A stretch of DNA of 33,022 nt from an uncultured Pelagibacteraceae bacterium (GCA_902572155.1 CACGET010000003.1:1-33022), one strand, 5' to 3'. Shown: positions 24,263 through 32,510, numbered from the stretch's first letter. The notes: generated from the sequence alone by a model not told the origin. Made by a program: numbers and translations.

Positions 24263-25252
24263 TTGGAAAACAAATTAGAAAATATACTTTTTATCAATAC
24301 TGGAGGTGGAATAGGTGATGCTTTAATGTGTTTGCCTATATTTCATTATATTAATGAAAATTTTTCTCCAAAAAATATTTTTTATTACTCGGCTGATTTA
24401 GAAAATTTTTGGTTTGAAGAGAAACTAAAGGAATATAAGCCAAATAACTTAATTACGATTAAAAATTTTCCACTTCAATATGGATTTGAAAATAATCATT
24501 TGAAAATTTCAAAAAAATTGATTAAAAATTTTAATTTTAATTATTTTGATTTAATTATTGATAACCAAACAAGATTAAAAAACACATTTATTTACCGTAA
24601 AATTCCACATAAATACTTCATTTCTCCAAGTCTCAACTATCTTTTTTCAAAACCCTTATTTTTTACTAAAAAGAAAAAAAATCTTATAATAAGATTGCTA
24701 TTTTATTTAGACAAAATTACTGGAAAAAAAAGTACTCCTAATTATAAAATAGAAATACCAGAAAAATTTGTGAATAAAGCTCGTGAATTAATGCCGAATG
24801 AAAAAAAATATATTGGATTTTCTATTACCGCAGGACACCCTACAAGAATTAAAGAAATATCAGTTCAAGAAATAATTAAAGTTGCAAATCATTATTCAAA
24901 AGATTTTGTTCCTACATTTTTTATAGAGGATAAATATGTGGAAACTAAACGACTTTTAAAAACGGAGATAAATAATTCTTTTTTTCCTGAAGAAAATTTA
25001 GAAAAAGAATTTAAAAAACCAATGCTGGTAACAGCAATGGGTGCATTAACTGAATTTAATATAACAATAGATAATGGTATTTCTCATATGTTGTCTTTTT
25101 CTAATTCAAAAAATTATATTTTTTTTAATAAATCTTCAGAAAAATTTAGACCATCAAATAATAATTCGTCAATATATGATTGTGAAAAAACTGAAAAAAA
25201 AATAGATAAACTCACAAGTCAAGAAATAATAAACTTTATAGTTAAAAACTAA
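24263..25252 (+). CDS. Glycosyltransferase family 9-like (heptosyltransferase-like) protein
   Basis: The 329-residue protein resembles GT9 ADP-heptose:LPS heptosyltransferases. The N-terminal GGGIGDALMCLPIFHYI fits the GxGDxLxxxP motif, a mid-chain IGFSITAGHPTRIKEIS the second-domain nucleotide-sugar region, and NITIDNGISHMLSF the late D-x-G-x-x-H motif. The middle is very Lys/Asn/Phe-rich and diverged. A role in adding sugars to lipopolysaccharide or another envelope glycan is likely; donor and acceptor are not known. The start is TTG at 24263, directly after the icd stop with no gap. The first in-frame ATG comes after the GDALM motif begins and would remove the conserved N terminus. The stop overlaps the convergent alaS stop. 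Confidence 0.75.
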   Translation: MENKLENILFINTGGGIGDALMCLPIFHYINENFSPKNIFYYSADLENFWFEEKLKEYKPNNLITIKNFPLQYGFENNHLKISKKLIKNFNFNYFDLIIDNQTRLKNTFIYRKIPHKYFISPSLNYLFSKPLFFTKKKKNLIIRLLFYLDKITGKKSTPNYKIEIPEKFVNKARELMPNEKKYIGFSITAGHPTRIKEISVQEIIKVANHYSKDFVPTFFIEDKYVETKRLLKTEINNSFFPEENLEKEFKKPMLVTAMGALTEFNITIDNGISHMLSFSNSKNYIFFNKSSEKFRPSNNNSSIYDCEKTEKKIDKLTSQEIINFIVKN

Positions 25253-27915
25253 ATTAATTTTTTTATTTCGATAATAGCTTGATCAATTTTATTTTTATCT
25301 TGTCCTCCTGCTTGTGCAAAATCTTTTCGTCCACCACCACCTTTACCACCAATAATTTCTGAACCCACTTTGACAAATTTAACTGCATCAAATTTATTTA
25401 TTAAATTTTCAGTTATACCAATTGCTAAACCAACTTTGTCCTCTTTATTTGCAAATATTACAACAATACCTTTTTCTAAGTCTCTTTTGCCTTTATCCGC
25501 TAGCCTTCTTAGCTCTTTTGGCGGTAATCCATCAATTTTTTGAATTCTTAGTTTGATTCCATTAATTATTTCATCTTTAATTACATTCTTAGATTTATTC
25601 TCTAAGGTTGATTTGATTGAAATGAATTCTAATTGTTTAGTTAAATTTTTAATTAAAATATTTTGATCTTCATCCCCTAAATTTGGTTTTCCACCAATAT
25701 TTATTATTTGTTGACTTAAGTCTTTTATAATTTTTTCATTTTTTTCTGAAGAAATATTTATTAATTTCTCTCTATTTTTCAAATAATCTTCTAACTGTTT
25801 ATCTCTTAATGCTTCAATTCTTCTAACACCTGCTGCAATAGACGATTGACTAATTATTTTAAATTTTCCTATATCTCCTGTGTTTCTGACATGAGTTCCT
25901 CCACACAATTCTGTAGAGAAATATTCTCCATTATCGTCGCCCATTGAAAGCACTCTAACTTCTTCTCCATACTTCTCTCCAAATAAAGCCAGAGCTCCAT
26001 TTTCTACTGCTTCATCTGGTGTCATCAATCTTGTTCTTACATCTGATTTTTTAGAAACCATTTTGTTAACAAAACTCTCTATTTTATCTATTTCCTCATT
26101 TACTATTGGCTTCATGTGGCTAAAGTCAAACCTCAAACGACTTGGCTCTACTAATGAACCTTTTTGTGTTACGTGTTTTCCTAATACTCTTCTTAAAGAC
26201 TCATGTAATAAATGAGTTGCAGAATGATATGCGCGAGTATTGTCTCTTCTTTCAGTGTTAATTTTTAATTCAACACTATCATCAACTTTAACAGACCCTT
26301 TCGTTACTTTTCCATAATGAACAAATAAATCTCCAATTTTTTTTTGAACATCTGTAACCTCAAATTTGAAATTTTTTGTTGTAATTTCGCCTGTATCGCC
26401 TACTTGCCCTCCAGACTCTCCGTAAAATGGTGTTTGGTTTACTATAATCATTCCTTCATCATTTTCTTTTAATTGATCGACTTCTTGATTATTTTTTAAT
26501 AAATAGGAAATTACTCCCTCTGCTTGATTAGTTTCATAACCTAGAAATTCAGTTGCACCTAGTTTATCTTTGATTCCAAACCATACATTTTCGACAGCAG
26601 CATCCCCTGAACCTTTCCAGTTTTTTTTTGCAAGTTCTCTGCTTTCTTTCATTAACGAATTAAACTTTTTAGTTTCAATTGACATTGATTTATTTCTTAA
26701 AATATCTTCTGTAAGATCCAAAGGAAAACCATAAGTATCATATAACTTGAACGCTACTTCTCCAGGCAAAACTTTATCGATCTTTAAAATTTCATCATTC
26801 AAAATTTTTATTCCTCTGTCTAAAAGAACTAAAAATTTTTCCTCTTCCATTTTTAAAGTTTCTTTAATTAATGACTCTGCTCTTACTAACTCTGGATAAT
26901 TTCCAGACATTTCATTTTTGAGAGTTTCAAATAAATTAAAAAATACTGGATCCTTTGAACCCAGTAAATGTGAGTGTCTCATTCCTCTTCTCATTATTCT
27001 TCTTAAAACATATCCTCTACCCTCATTTGATGGCAGCACTCCTTCTGCAATTAAAAAGGAGCTTGCTCTTAAATGATCAGCAATAACTCTAAAACTTGCA
27101 AGATTAGATTTATCTGATTTAACTTTTATAATTTCTGATGCTGCTCCAATTATCTTTTTAAAGTGATCAGTTTCATAATTGTCGTGTGTACCTTGCAGTA
27201 AAGCGGCAATTCTCTCAAGACCCATACCTGTATCAACTGATGGTTTTGGAAGAGCTATTCTTTTATCTCTCGTAATTTGCTCAAACTGCATGAAGACTAG
27301 GTTCCAAATTTCAATAAATCGATCACCATCTTCATCTTTTGTTCCTGGAAGACCTCCTTTTAAATGATCGCCATGATCATAAAAAATTTCTGAACATGGC
27401 CCACAAGGACCTGTTTCACCCATTGACCAAAAATTATCTGAAGTTGAAATTCTAATGATTTTATCTTCATTTAAACCAGCTATTTTTTTCCAAAAATTAA
27501 AAGCTTCATCATCTTCATTAAAAACTGTTACATAAAGCTTATCTTTATCTATTCCAAAATCTTTTGTAATTAAATTCCAAGCATAATGAACTGCTTGTTC
27601 TTTAAAGTAATCACCAAATGAAAAATTTCCAAGCATTTCAAAAAATGTATGGTGTCTTGGTGTATAACCAACATTTTCTAAATCGTTATGTTTTCCTCCA
27701 GCTCTTACACATTTTTGTGATGTTGTGGCTCGTTTATAATCTCTTTTTTCTAAGCCAGTAAAAACGTTTTTAAATTGAACCATTCCTGAATTAGCAAACA
27801 TTAGTGTAGGATCATTATTTGGCACAAGATTACTAGAGTCTACAATCCTGTGATCATTATTTTCAAAATACTTTAAGAACGTATTTCTTATTTCATTTAA
27901 AGATTTGTCAGCCAT
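25249..27915 (-). CDS. alaS: Alanyl-tRNA synthetase
   Basis: The 888-residue enzyme charges tRNA-Ala. The class II catalytic domain spans 1-240 with NEIRNTFLKYFE, TLMFANSGMVQFKNVF, RHHTFFEMLGNFSFGDYF and DTGMGLERIAALLQG. The tRNA-recognition domain with RVIADHLRASSF and EGRGYVLRRIMRRGMRH follows. The editing domain has both zinc/active-site motifs, HSATH and CGGTH. A coiled linker leads to the C-Ala domain with GGKGGGGRKDFAQAGG. All parts are present and the length is normal. The start is ATG at 27915 with no Shine-Dalgarno. It lies downstream of recA on the same strand but is separated by a strong terminator, so it needs its own promoter. Confidence 0.97.
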   Translation of the reverse strand: MADKSLNEIRNTFLKYFENNDHRIVDSSNLVPNNDPTLMFANSGMVQFKNVFTGLEKRDYKRATTSQKCVRAGGKHNDLENVGYTPRHHTFFEMLGNFSFGDYFKEQAVHYAWNLITKDFGIDKDKLYVTVFNEDDEAFNFWKKIAGLNEDKIIRISTSDNFWSMGETGPCGPCSEIFYDHGDHLKGGLPGTKDEDGDRFIEIWNLVFMQFEQITRDKRIALPKPSVDTGMGLERIAALLQGTHDNYETDHFKKIIGAASEIIKVKSDKSNLASFRVIADHLRASSFLIAEGVLPSNEGRGYVLRRIMRRGMRHSHLLGSKDPVFFNLFETLKNEMSGNYPELVRAESLIKETLKMEEEKFLVLLDRGIKILNDEILKIDKVLPGEVAFKLYDTYGFPLDLTEDILRNKSMSIETKKFNSLMKESRELAKKNWKGSGDAAVENVWFGIKDKLGATEFLGYETNQAEGVISYLLKNNQEVDQLKENDEGMIIVNQTPFYGESGGQVGDTGEITTKNFKFEVTDVQKKIGDLFVHYGKVTKGSVKVDDSVELKINTERRDNTRAYHSATHLLHESLRRVLGKHVTQKGSLVEPSRLRFDFSHMKPIVNEEIDKIESFVNKMVSKKSDVRTRLMTPDEAVENGALALFGEKYGEEVRVLSMGDDNGEYFSTELCGGTHVRNTGDIGKFKIISQSSIAAGVRRIEALRDKQLEDYLKNREKLINISSEKNEKIIKDLSQQIINIGGKPNLGDEDQNILIKNLTKQLEFISIKSTLENKSKNVIKDEIINGIKLRIQKIDGLPPKELRRLADKGKRDLEKGIVVIFANKEDKVGLAIGITENLINKFDAVKFVKVGSEIIGGKGGGGRKDFAQAGGQDKNKIDQAIIEIKKLI

Positions 27916-27921
27916 ATTTTT

Positions 27922-27949
27922 AAAATACAGCTTTTTTATTCTATGTCTA
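27922..27949 (-). promoter_or_regulatory. Possible promoter of alaS, implying a nearly leaderless mRNA
   Basis: On the minus strand TAGACA (27949-27944) and TATTTT (27927-27922) are spaced by 16 bases. The -10 box ends six bases before the alaS ATG, so transcription would start at or beside the A of the ATG. The terminator just upstream makes a promoter here necessary unless recA reads through. The matches are partial (5 and 4 of 6). Confidence 0.35.
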
Positions 27950-27966
27950 GATAACAGTAGAGGGGA

Positions 27967-27993
27967 AAAAGGCGCTTATTTTAAGCGCCTTTT
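27967..27993. terminator. Rho-independent terminator of recA (symmetric hairpin)
   Basis: GGCGCTTA (27971-27978) pairs perfectly with TAAGCGCC (27982-27989) around a TTT loop. Four A-T pairs extend the stem to 27967-27993, with A/T tracts on both sides. It is by far the most G+C-rich hairpin noted between genes here. It lies 23 bases after the recA stop on the minus strand and would separate recA from alaS. Its symmetry would let it work in either direction. Confidence 0.88.
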
Positions 27994-28016
27994 ATAATTT
28001 AAAGATGACCTAAAAA

Positions 28017-29168
28017 TTAATTCTTTTTAGAGGGTGTAGCTTCCTCTTTTGCTGCTTCTTCTTTCTCAGCTACTTTCTTCTCTTTTTCAATTTTCTCTGG
28101 ATCAAGAGGGTTTCCTTCAATTTTTTTTGAAATAACTCCAGCTTTCTCTCTGATTGCCATTTCGATCTCTGCGGCCACATTAGGATTTTGGGCCAAATAG
28201 GTTTTTGCATTTTCTCTACCTTGACCAATCTTTTCACCTTTGTAAGCATACCATGCTCCAGATTTTTCTATTATATCTGCTTTAGAACCTAAATCTACTA
28301 ATTCACCCATTTTACTAATCCCTTTTCCATACATTAAGTCAAACTCGACGACTTTAAATGGGGGTGCAACTTTATTTTTCACTACTTTGACTCTTGTAGA
28401 GTTTCCAATAATTTCATCTTTATCTTTAATGGCACCAATTCTTCTAATGTCCATTCTTACTGATGAATAAAACTTAAGTGCATTTCCACCTGATGTTGTT
28501 TCAGGACTTCCAAACATAACTCCGATTTTCATTCTAATTTGGTTAATAAAAATCATCATTGTATTTGTGTTAGAAATTGAACCTGTTAACTTTCTTAAAG
28601 CCTGACTCATTAATCTTGATTGAAGACCAACATGATGATCTCCCATCTCTCCTTCAATTTCAGCTTTTGGCGTTAAAGCTGCAACTGAGTCTATAACAAT
28701 TACTGAAATAGATCCTGATTTTACTAACGTATCAGCTATTTCTAAAGCTTGTTCCCCAGCGTCAGGTTGAGAAATTAAAAGTTCTTCTGTATTTACACCT
28801 AATTTTTTTGCATAAACTGGATCTAAAGCATGCTCTGCATCAACAAATGCACAAATTCCTCCAGCTTTTTGAGCTTCAGCAACAACTTGTAATGCTAATG
28901 TTGTTTTTCCAGATGACTCTGGTCCGTAAACTTCAACAATTCTTCCTTTAGGCAGTCCACCTATTCCTAATGCTAAATCTAAACTTAAAGATCCTGTAGA
29001 TATCGACTCGATATCCATAGCTCTTTTTTCACCAAGCTTCATCACTGAGCCTTTTCCAAAATTATCTGTAATTTGAGCTATTGCAGCATCTAACGCTTTG
29101 TTCTTTTCTTTTATGTCCGTTTCTTGCTCTTTAGTAGATTTAACTACTTTTAGGTTATTTTTCGTCAT
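28017..29168 (-). CDS. recA: Recombinase RecA
   Basis: RecA forms filaments on single-stranded DNA, drives strand exchange and triggers self-cleavage of LexA and UmuD. The 383 residues contain Walker A GPESSGKTT (82-90), the SIGNATURE-like ALRKLTGSISNTN region, Walker B SVIVIDSVAAL, DNA-binding loops with EIEGEMGDHHVGLQSRLMSQ and IFINQIRMKIGVMFG, and a Lys/Glu-rich tail. The N terminus has about 19 residues more than the E. coli protein. The ATG at 29168 is supported by GAGG six bases upstream. The gene has its own SOS-like site and a strong terminator, so it is probably a single-gene DNA-damage-inducible unit. umuDC near the right end would be its partner in the SOS response. Confidence 0.97.
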   Translation of the reverse strand: MTKNNLKVVKSTKEQETDIKEKNKALDAAIAQITDNFGKGSVMKLGEKRAMDIESISTGSLSLDLALGIGGLPKGRIVEVYGPESSGKTTLALQVVAEAQKAGGICAFVDAEHALDPVYAKKLGVNTEELLISQPDAGEQALEIADTLVKSGSISVIVIDSVAALTPKAEIEGEMGDHHVGLQSRLMSQALRKLTGSISNTNTMMIFINQIRMKIGVMFGSPETTSGGNALKFYSSVRMDIRRIGAIKDKDEIIGNSTRVKVVKNKVAPPFKVVEFDLMYGKGISKMGELVDLGSKADIIEKSGAWYAYKGEKIGQGRENAKTYLAQNPNVAAEIEMAIREKAGVISKKIEGNPLDPEKIEKEKKVAEKEEAAKEEATPSKKN

Positions 29169-29174
29169 TTTTTG

Positions 29175-29180
29175 CCTCTT
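29175..29180 (-). promoter_or_regulatory. Shine-Dalgarno of recA
   Basis: AAGAGG on the minus strand is six bases from the recA ATG. It supports the long N-terminal form, since the motif lines up with that ATG. Confidence 0.7.
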
Positions 29181-29218
29181 TTTTTAATTTTTTTGACTGT
29201 CGAATCATAAGTATAAAT

Positions 29219-29233
29219 GTACACATTTTGTTC
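29219..29233 (-). promoter_or_regulatory. Putative LexA (SOS) box upstream of recA
   Basis: The minus strand reads GAACAAAATGTGTAC, i.e. GAAC-N7-GTAC, one mismatch from the alphaproteobacterial LexA consensus GAAC-N7-GAAC (GTTC-N7-GTTC). It shares its first eight bases with the perfect site at umuD. It lies 51 bases upstream of the recA ATG, just before possible -10 boxes TATACT (29215-29210) and TATGAT (29209-29204), so bound LexA would cover the -35 region. No good -35 hexamer was found. Confidence 0.65.
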
Positions 29234-29252
29234 TCATTAGCAATATATTTAT

Positions 29253-29268
29253 TTTTTTGATCAAAAAA
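29253..29268. repeat. 16-base perfect palindrome between the TolC-like gene and recA
   Basis: TTTTTTGATCAAAAAA is a perfect inverted repeat with no loop, 9 bases after the TolC-like stop. As RNA it would form only a weak A-U hairpin, so it may be a poor terminator for the tolC transcript or a curved-DNA element upstream of recA. Chance is possible in this base composition. Confidence 0.35.
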
Positions 29269-29276
29269 CCAAATAA

Positions 29277-30569
29277 TTACTTAAGTTTTAGATATTCGCT
29301 ATTTAAAAGTCCGACAGCTTTTAACAAATCATATTGGGAAAGAAGGTAATTTCTCTCAGAACTTGCCAAAGATATTTGGGCAGTGAGCAACAAAGCATTT
29401 GATTGAATAACATCTAATGTTGTTCTTGAACCTCTTTCATATTCTGCAACAATTCCCTCATTAGCAATTTTTGCAGCTTTAACTTGAACTTTAACAGAAT
29501 CAAGAAAACTTTTAGAGGATTCTAAACTTGCCCAAGCGCTTGTAACATTAGTCTCATTAGTTTGAATAGTGTCATCTAATAGTAGTCTCTTTCTTGATGT
29601 TAAATTAGCATTTTTATTGATTGTAGATCTTTTCTTTCCTCCAGAATAAAAAGGCCAGCTAAGCGTTGTAGTTAATGTGTCTTTTTCTCTTTCATCTATA
29701 GTTGAACTTAGATCGTCAGAATAAGATCTTTCTAATGATAAAGATGCTGTCGGTATAAGATCTGCCTTTGAACTTTCTAAATCTTTTTCTGTCTGATTTA
29801 ACTCAAACTTAGCAATTAAAATGTCTGGGTTTTTTCTTTTTGAAATACTTATTGCATCATTTAAAGACTCAGGAATATTCACAATAGCACTAGATTTTTT
29901 TTGTAACGAATTAGGATCTTTTATTTTACCGATAATATTTTCATAAGTTAATTTACTAATCAATAAATTATTCTTTGCTTCTATAAATTGAGCTTGTGCA
30001 CCTGCAAAAGAAGATTCTGATTGTGACAAATCCGTAATCGTAATTTGCCCACGATCCAATCTAATTTTATCATTTTCAACTTGCCTGCTAAGTAAATCAA
30101 GATTACTATTATTAATATCTAAAGTTTCTCTAGCTAAAATTAATTGTGTATAGGCTTCGATTGCTTCATAAAAAATATCTTGTTCTTTTTTTATTAGTTT
30201 AGCACTAGCTAGATCTAATCCAATAATATTCCTTTCATGTGATATGCCTCTATCAAAATCTAAAAGAGTTTGCTCTAATTTTATTGATGTAGTAAAAGGA
30301 TCAACATCATTAATAGTAGTGTCACCTCCACTTTGATTTGTAAGTTTATTTGTTTCCTCAATACTCTTAGATCCACTTAATGTCAAAGATGGTTTATACT
30401 CAGCTTTTGAAATATTAATATCTTCTTCTGAAGCTTTAAAATTTTCCCTTTCAGCATTTAATTGGGTGTTGTCATTATATGTTTGCTTTAAAGCTTCATA
30501 TAAAGTCGTTGAATATCCCTTAGAACTCAAGCATATAAAGATGAATGATAAAATAAAAATATTTTTCAT
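29277..30569 (-). CDS. TolC-family outer membrane efflux protein
   Basis: The 430-residue protein has a signal peptide (hydrophobic 4-17, cut near GYST) followed by two outer-membrane efflux repeats. The N-terminal TLYEALKQTYNDNTQLNAERENFKA with YKPSLTLSGS is typical of TolC. Long heptad helices surround LSRQVENDKIRLDRGQITITDLSQSESSFAGAQ, and the second repeat has the equivalent GIVAEYERGSRTTLDVIQSNALLL. Beta-strand-rich segments alternate with helices as in the trimeric TolC channel. It would be the outer-membrane exit duct for type I secretion or drug efflux; no inner-membrane pump or adaptor gene is nearby. The start is one base after the glycerate kinase stop, so it is probably in that transcript. 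Confidence 0.92.
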   Translation of the reverse strand: MKNIFILSFIFICLSSKGYSTTLYEALKQTYNDNTQLNAERENFKASEEDINISKAEYKPSLTLSGSKSIEETNKLTNQSGGDTTINDVDPFTTSIKLEQTLLDFDRGISHERNIIGLDLASAKLIKKEQDIFYEAIEAYTQLILARETLDINNSNLDLLSRQVENDKIRLDRGQITITDLSQSESSFAGAQAQFIEAKNNLLISKLTYENIIGKIKDPNSLQKKSSAIVNIPESLNDAISISKRKNPDILIAKFELNQTEKDLESSKADLIPTASLSLERSYSDDLSSTIDEREKDTLTTTLSWPFYSGGKKRSTINKNANLTSRKRLLLDDTIQTNETNVTSAWASLESSKSFLDSVKVQVKAAKIANEGIVAEYERGSRTTLDVIQSNALLLTAQISLASSERNYLLSQYDLLKAVGLLNSEYLKLK

Positions 30570-30570
30570 A

Positions 30571-31494
30571 TTACTTGTATCTTATAGATTTTATTTGATG
30601 GTCGCTTCCTAAATTTACCAAAATTGATGCATGCTTCGTCATTTTTCTAAACATATTTTCTGTAATCCTTTGATAAGTTTGCATAAAGCTAATTACATCC
30701 TCTTTGTTCATTATTTTGTGCTTAGAAGTTTTTTTTGACTTAAGCCATAGTTTATTTTCTTGCTTTAATCTCCATTTTTGAAGCAAACTAAAATTTTTTG
30801 CTTTTAAATATATCAAACAATTTAATTGTGAATACAAATCATTGTATTTTAATTTTAATTGCTGATTAACATATTTTCTCCAAATTTTTTTTTGATCTTT
30901 TTTCTTTTCCATTGAATTAATAGCCTTATTTAAAGTTGACTTTTTCTCAGGTTTAGCTCCTACACACCATCCTTCAAATATTATTACATCTGGTCTTTTT
31001 TTAATATTGTACCAATATTTCTTGGCAAACCGATCATCTATTGCCTTATTAAAGTTTGGTAATTGAAGGCTGTTAAATTTTTTACTTTGTATTTTCTTAA
31101 AAAAATTTAGCATCATATTAATATCATGTGTTCCTGGAACACCCCTTGTTAATAACATTGGATGTATTTTTTTTGATAATAGAACTCGTTCCTTTCTTGT
31201 TTTATAGAAATCATCAATTGAAATTTTAAATACATTTAAATGAAAATATTTTTCAAGAATAATCTTTAATATGGAGCTTGTTGTTGTCTTGCCTGTACCC
31301 TGACCACCTGCAAGACCTATCAAAAAAGGTTTTTTATGATTAGTTTTATTTTCAATCCAAAAGCAAATTGGAATTAAGAATGATTTAAGCATTCTCTCTT
31401 TATTTTTAAATTTTTCTTTTTTTGTTTCTTGAGATTTAATGAATTTTAAACATTCATTTTTTACTTTTTTAAAACAAAGTTTCTCAGAATTCAT
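30571..31494 (-). CDS. D-glycerate 3-kinase-like P-loop kinase
   Basis: The 307-residue protein is of the plant GLYK / yeast YGR205W type, which phosphorylates D-glycerate to 3-phosphoglycerate. The Walker A motif GGQGTGKT is at 63-70 in the family segment FLIGLAGGQGTGKTT. ISIDDFYKTRKER follows, then RGVPGTHDINM, LPNFNKAIDDRF and VIIFEGWCVGAKP, a strongly conserved series in this family. The end resembles the family segment with VISFMQTYQRITENM. In a marine heterotroph it would bring glycolate- or serine-derived glycerate into central metabolism. It sits between the GFA genes (7 bases upstream) and the TolC-like gene. Confidence 0.88.
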   Translation of the reverse strand: MNSEKLCFKKVKNECLKFIKSQETKKEKFKNKERMLKSFLIPICFWIENKTNHKKPFLIGLAGGQGTGKTTTSSILKIILEKYFHLNVFKISIDDFYKTRKERVLLSKKIHPMLLTRGVPGTHDINMMLNFFKKIQSKKFNSLQLPNFNKAIDDRFAKKYWYNIKKRPDVIIFEGWCVGAKPEKKSTLNKAINSMEKKKDQKKIWRKYVNQQLKLKYNDLYSQLNCLIYLKAKNFSLLQKWRLKQENKLWLKSKKTSKHKIMNKEDVISFMQTYQRITENMFRKMTKHASILVNLGSDHQIKSIRYK

Positions 31495-31501
31495 ATTAAT
31501 T

Positions 31502-31870
31502 TTATTTTTTTTGATCTAATGGATGGTTCTCACCATCATTAACTGGAACGTTTTTAATTTCAAAAGGTTTTACTCCTTCTATACAAGCGATATTTACACC
31601 AAATATTTTTGGATCTATTCTTGGTCTATTATGAGTGTGTATTCCACAAATTGAACAAAAATAATGTTTAGCTGTATTCGTATTAAACTGATAAAGTTTT
31701 AAAAACTCTTCTCCTTTAATCAATTTAAAATCATTTTCACCAAGAACTCCTATTATGTATCCTTTTTTTTTACATATCGAACAATTACAACGCATAATTT
31801 TATCAATACCTCTTTCTGGAATTTTTACCTCTGCTTCAACCTTTCCACAATGGCATGTTAATTTTTTCAT
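31502..31870 (-). CDS. GFA/CENP-V family zinc protein (first of two)
   Basis: The 122-residue protein belongs to the family named after glutathione-dependent formaldehyde-activating enzyme (Gfa). All zinc-ligand motifs are present: CHC (Cys5, Cys7), CNCSIC, and FCSICGIHTH. The beta-rich fold is compact with a family-like IGVLGENDFKLIKGEEFLKLYQF segment. Gfa of Paracoccus was reported to speed S-hydroxymethylglutathione formation, but most family members are uncharacterised and that role is not certain here. It overlaps the second GFA gene by four bases (ATGA). The two are distinct in sequence and probably not a recent duplication. Confidence 0.88.
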   Translation of the reverse strand: MKKLTCHCGKVEAEVKIPERGIDKIMRCNCSICKKKGYIIGVLGENDFKLIKGEEFLKLYQFNTNTAKHYFCSICGIHTHNRPRIDPKIFGVNIACIEGVKPFEIKNVPVNDGENHPLDQKK

Positions 31871-32361
31871 TGATTTGTATCCTGTGATTTATTTTCTAAA
31901 AACATTTTATATCTTTCTAAACTTTCTTTTGGCCAAGTAGTTTTTGGATCATACATTTTTTCAAAACAAATAACATTATCTTTTAAATTTAACCAAGAAT
32001 CTTTATCTTTTGTAAAAATATGAACTTGTGGAGGAAATTCATGTGCATTATCTAAAGTTTTTGTTCTAACATTTAGTCTTCCAACTGCTGAAGAATAATC
32101 GGTATATATATAAGTTCCACATTTACCACAATAGTATACTATGCAAGGAGCACCGCTACCGCCTTTAAGTTCAACAGAAGAAGAAATTTCTCCATCTATA
32201 ACTAAAGTATTTTCTAAAACAGAACTATTTATTACGTAAGATGATCCAGTTAAAATTTTACAATCTTTACAATGACAAGCTTGAGTAAATAATGGTTTTT
32301 CAGTAAGTTTATATTTAACCTGACCACAAATACATCTGCCTTCTAAAGATTTATTTTTCAT
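31867..32361 (-). CDS. GFA/CENP-V family zinc protein (second of two)
   Basis: The 164-residue GFA-family protein has complete zinc motifs: CIC (GRCICGQVKY), CHCKDC (QACHCKDCKILTGSSYV) and YCGKCGTYIY. The core ends with RLNVRTKTLDN, typical of the GFA domain. A C-terminal extension (about 115-164) with FPPQVHIFTKDKDSWLNL and Trp/Lys-rich residues is common in the longer members and is absent from its neighbour. It is the first gene of the minus-strand unit that runs through glycerate kinase to the TolC-like gene. Its start faces the umuD promoter across the 164-base intergenic region. The substrate is unknown. Confidence 0.88.
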   Translation of the reverse strand: MKNKSLEGRCICGQVKYKLTEKPLFTQACHCKDCKILTGSSYVINSSVLENTLVIDGEISSSVELKGGSGAPCIVYYCGKCGTYIYTDYSSAVGRLNVRTKTLDNAHEFPPQVHIFTKDKDSWLNLKDNVICFEKMYDPKTTWPKESLERYKMFLENKSQDTNQ

Positions 32362-32394
32362 TTTAAGTTGTTATTAAACTATCTCTGGTTGAAG

Positions 32395-32403
32395 TTATCC
32401 ACA
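32395..32403 (+). promoter_or_regulatory. Single DnaA-box match
   Basis: TTATCCACA is a perfect match to the bacterial DnaA-box consensus (TTATNCACA). It lies 34 bases before the GFA start codon, between the GFA operon and umuDC. Only one such box was noticed, so it is not an origin. It could be a regulatory DnaA site or chance. Confidence 0.4.
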
Positions 32404-32432
32404 AGCATACAAAATGTAGTTTCAATGTTCAC

Positions 32433-32454
32433 CTTTTGATTCACTTTTGATTCA
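32433..32454 (+). repeat. Tandem 11-base direct repeat
   Basis: CTTTTGATTCA occurs twice in a row with no mismatch, so the copies sit about one helical turn apart. It lies upstream of the umuD -35 box, in the region shared with the divergent GFA operon. It could be a regulator binding site; no known factor is assigned. Confidence 0.55.
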
Positions 32455-32478
32455 GTTACAGACTCAAAATACAACCTC

Positions 32479-32507
32479 TTGAGTGTATTATATAAATGGT
32501 TTATAAA
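32479..32507 (+). promoter_or_regulatory. Sigma70-type promoter of umuDC
   Basis: TTGAGT (32479-32484) and TATAAA (32502-32507) are separated by exactly 17 bases, a near-consensus arrangement. The expected start of transcription at about 32513-32515 lies inside the SOS box and only 11-13 bases before the umuD ATG, so the leader is too short for a normal ribosome binding site, and none is seen. Confidence 0.65.
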
Positions 32508-32510
32508 TAA

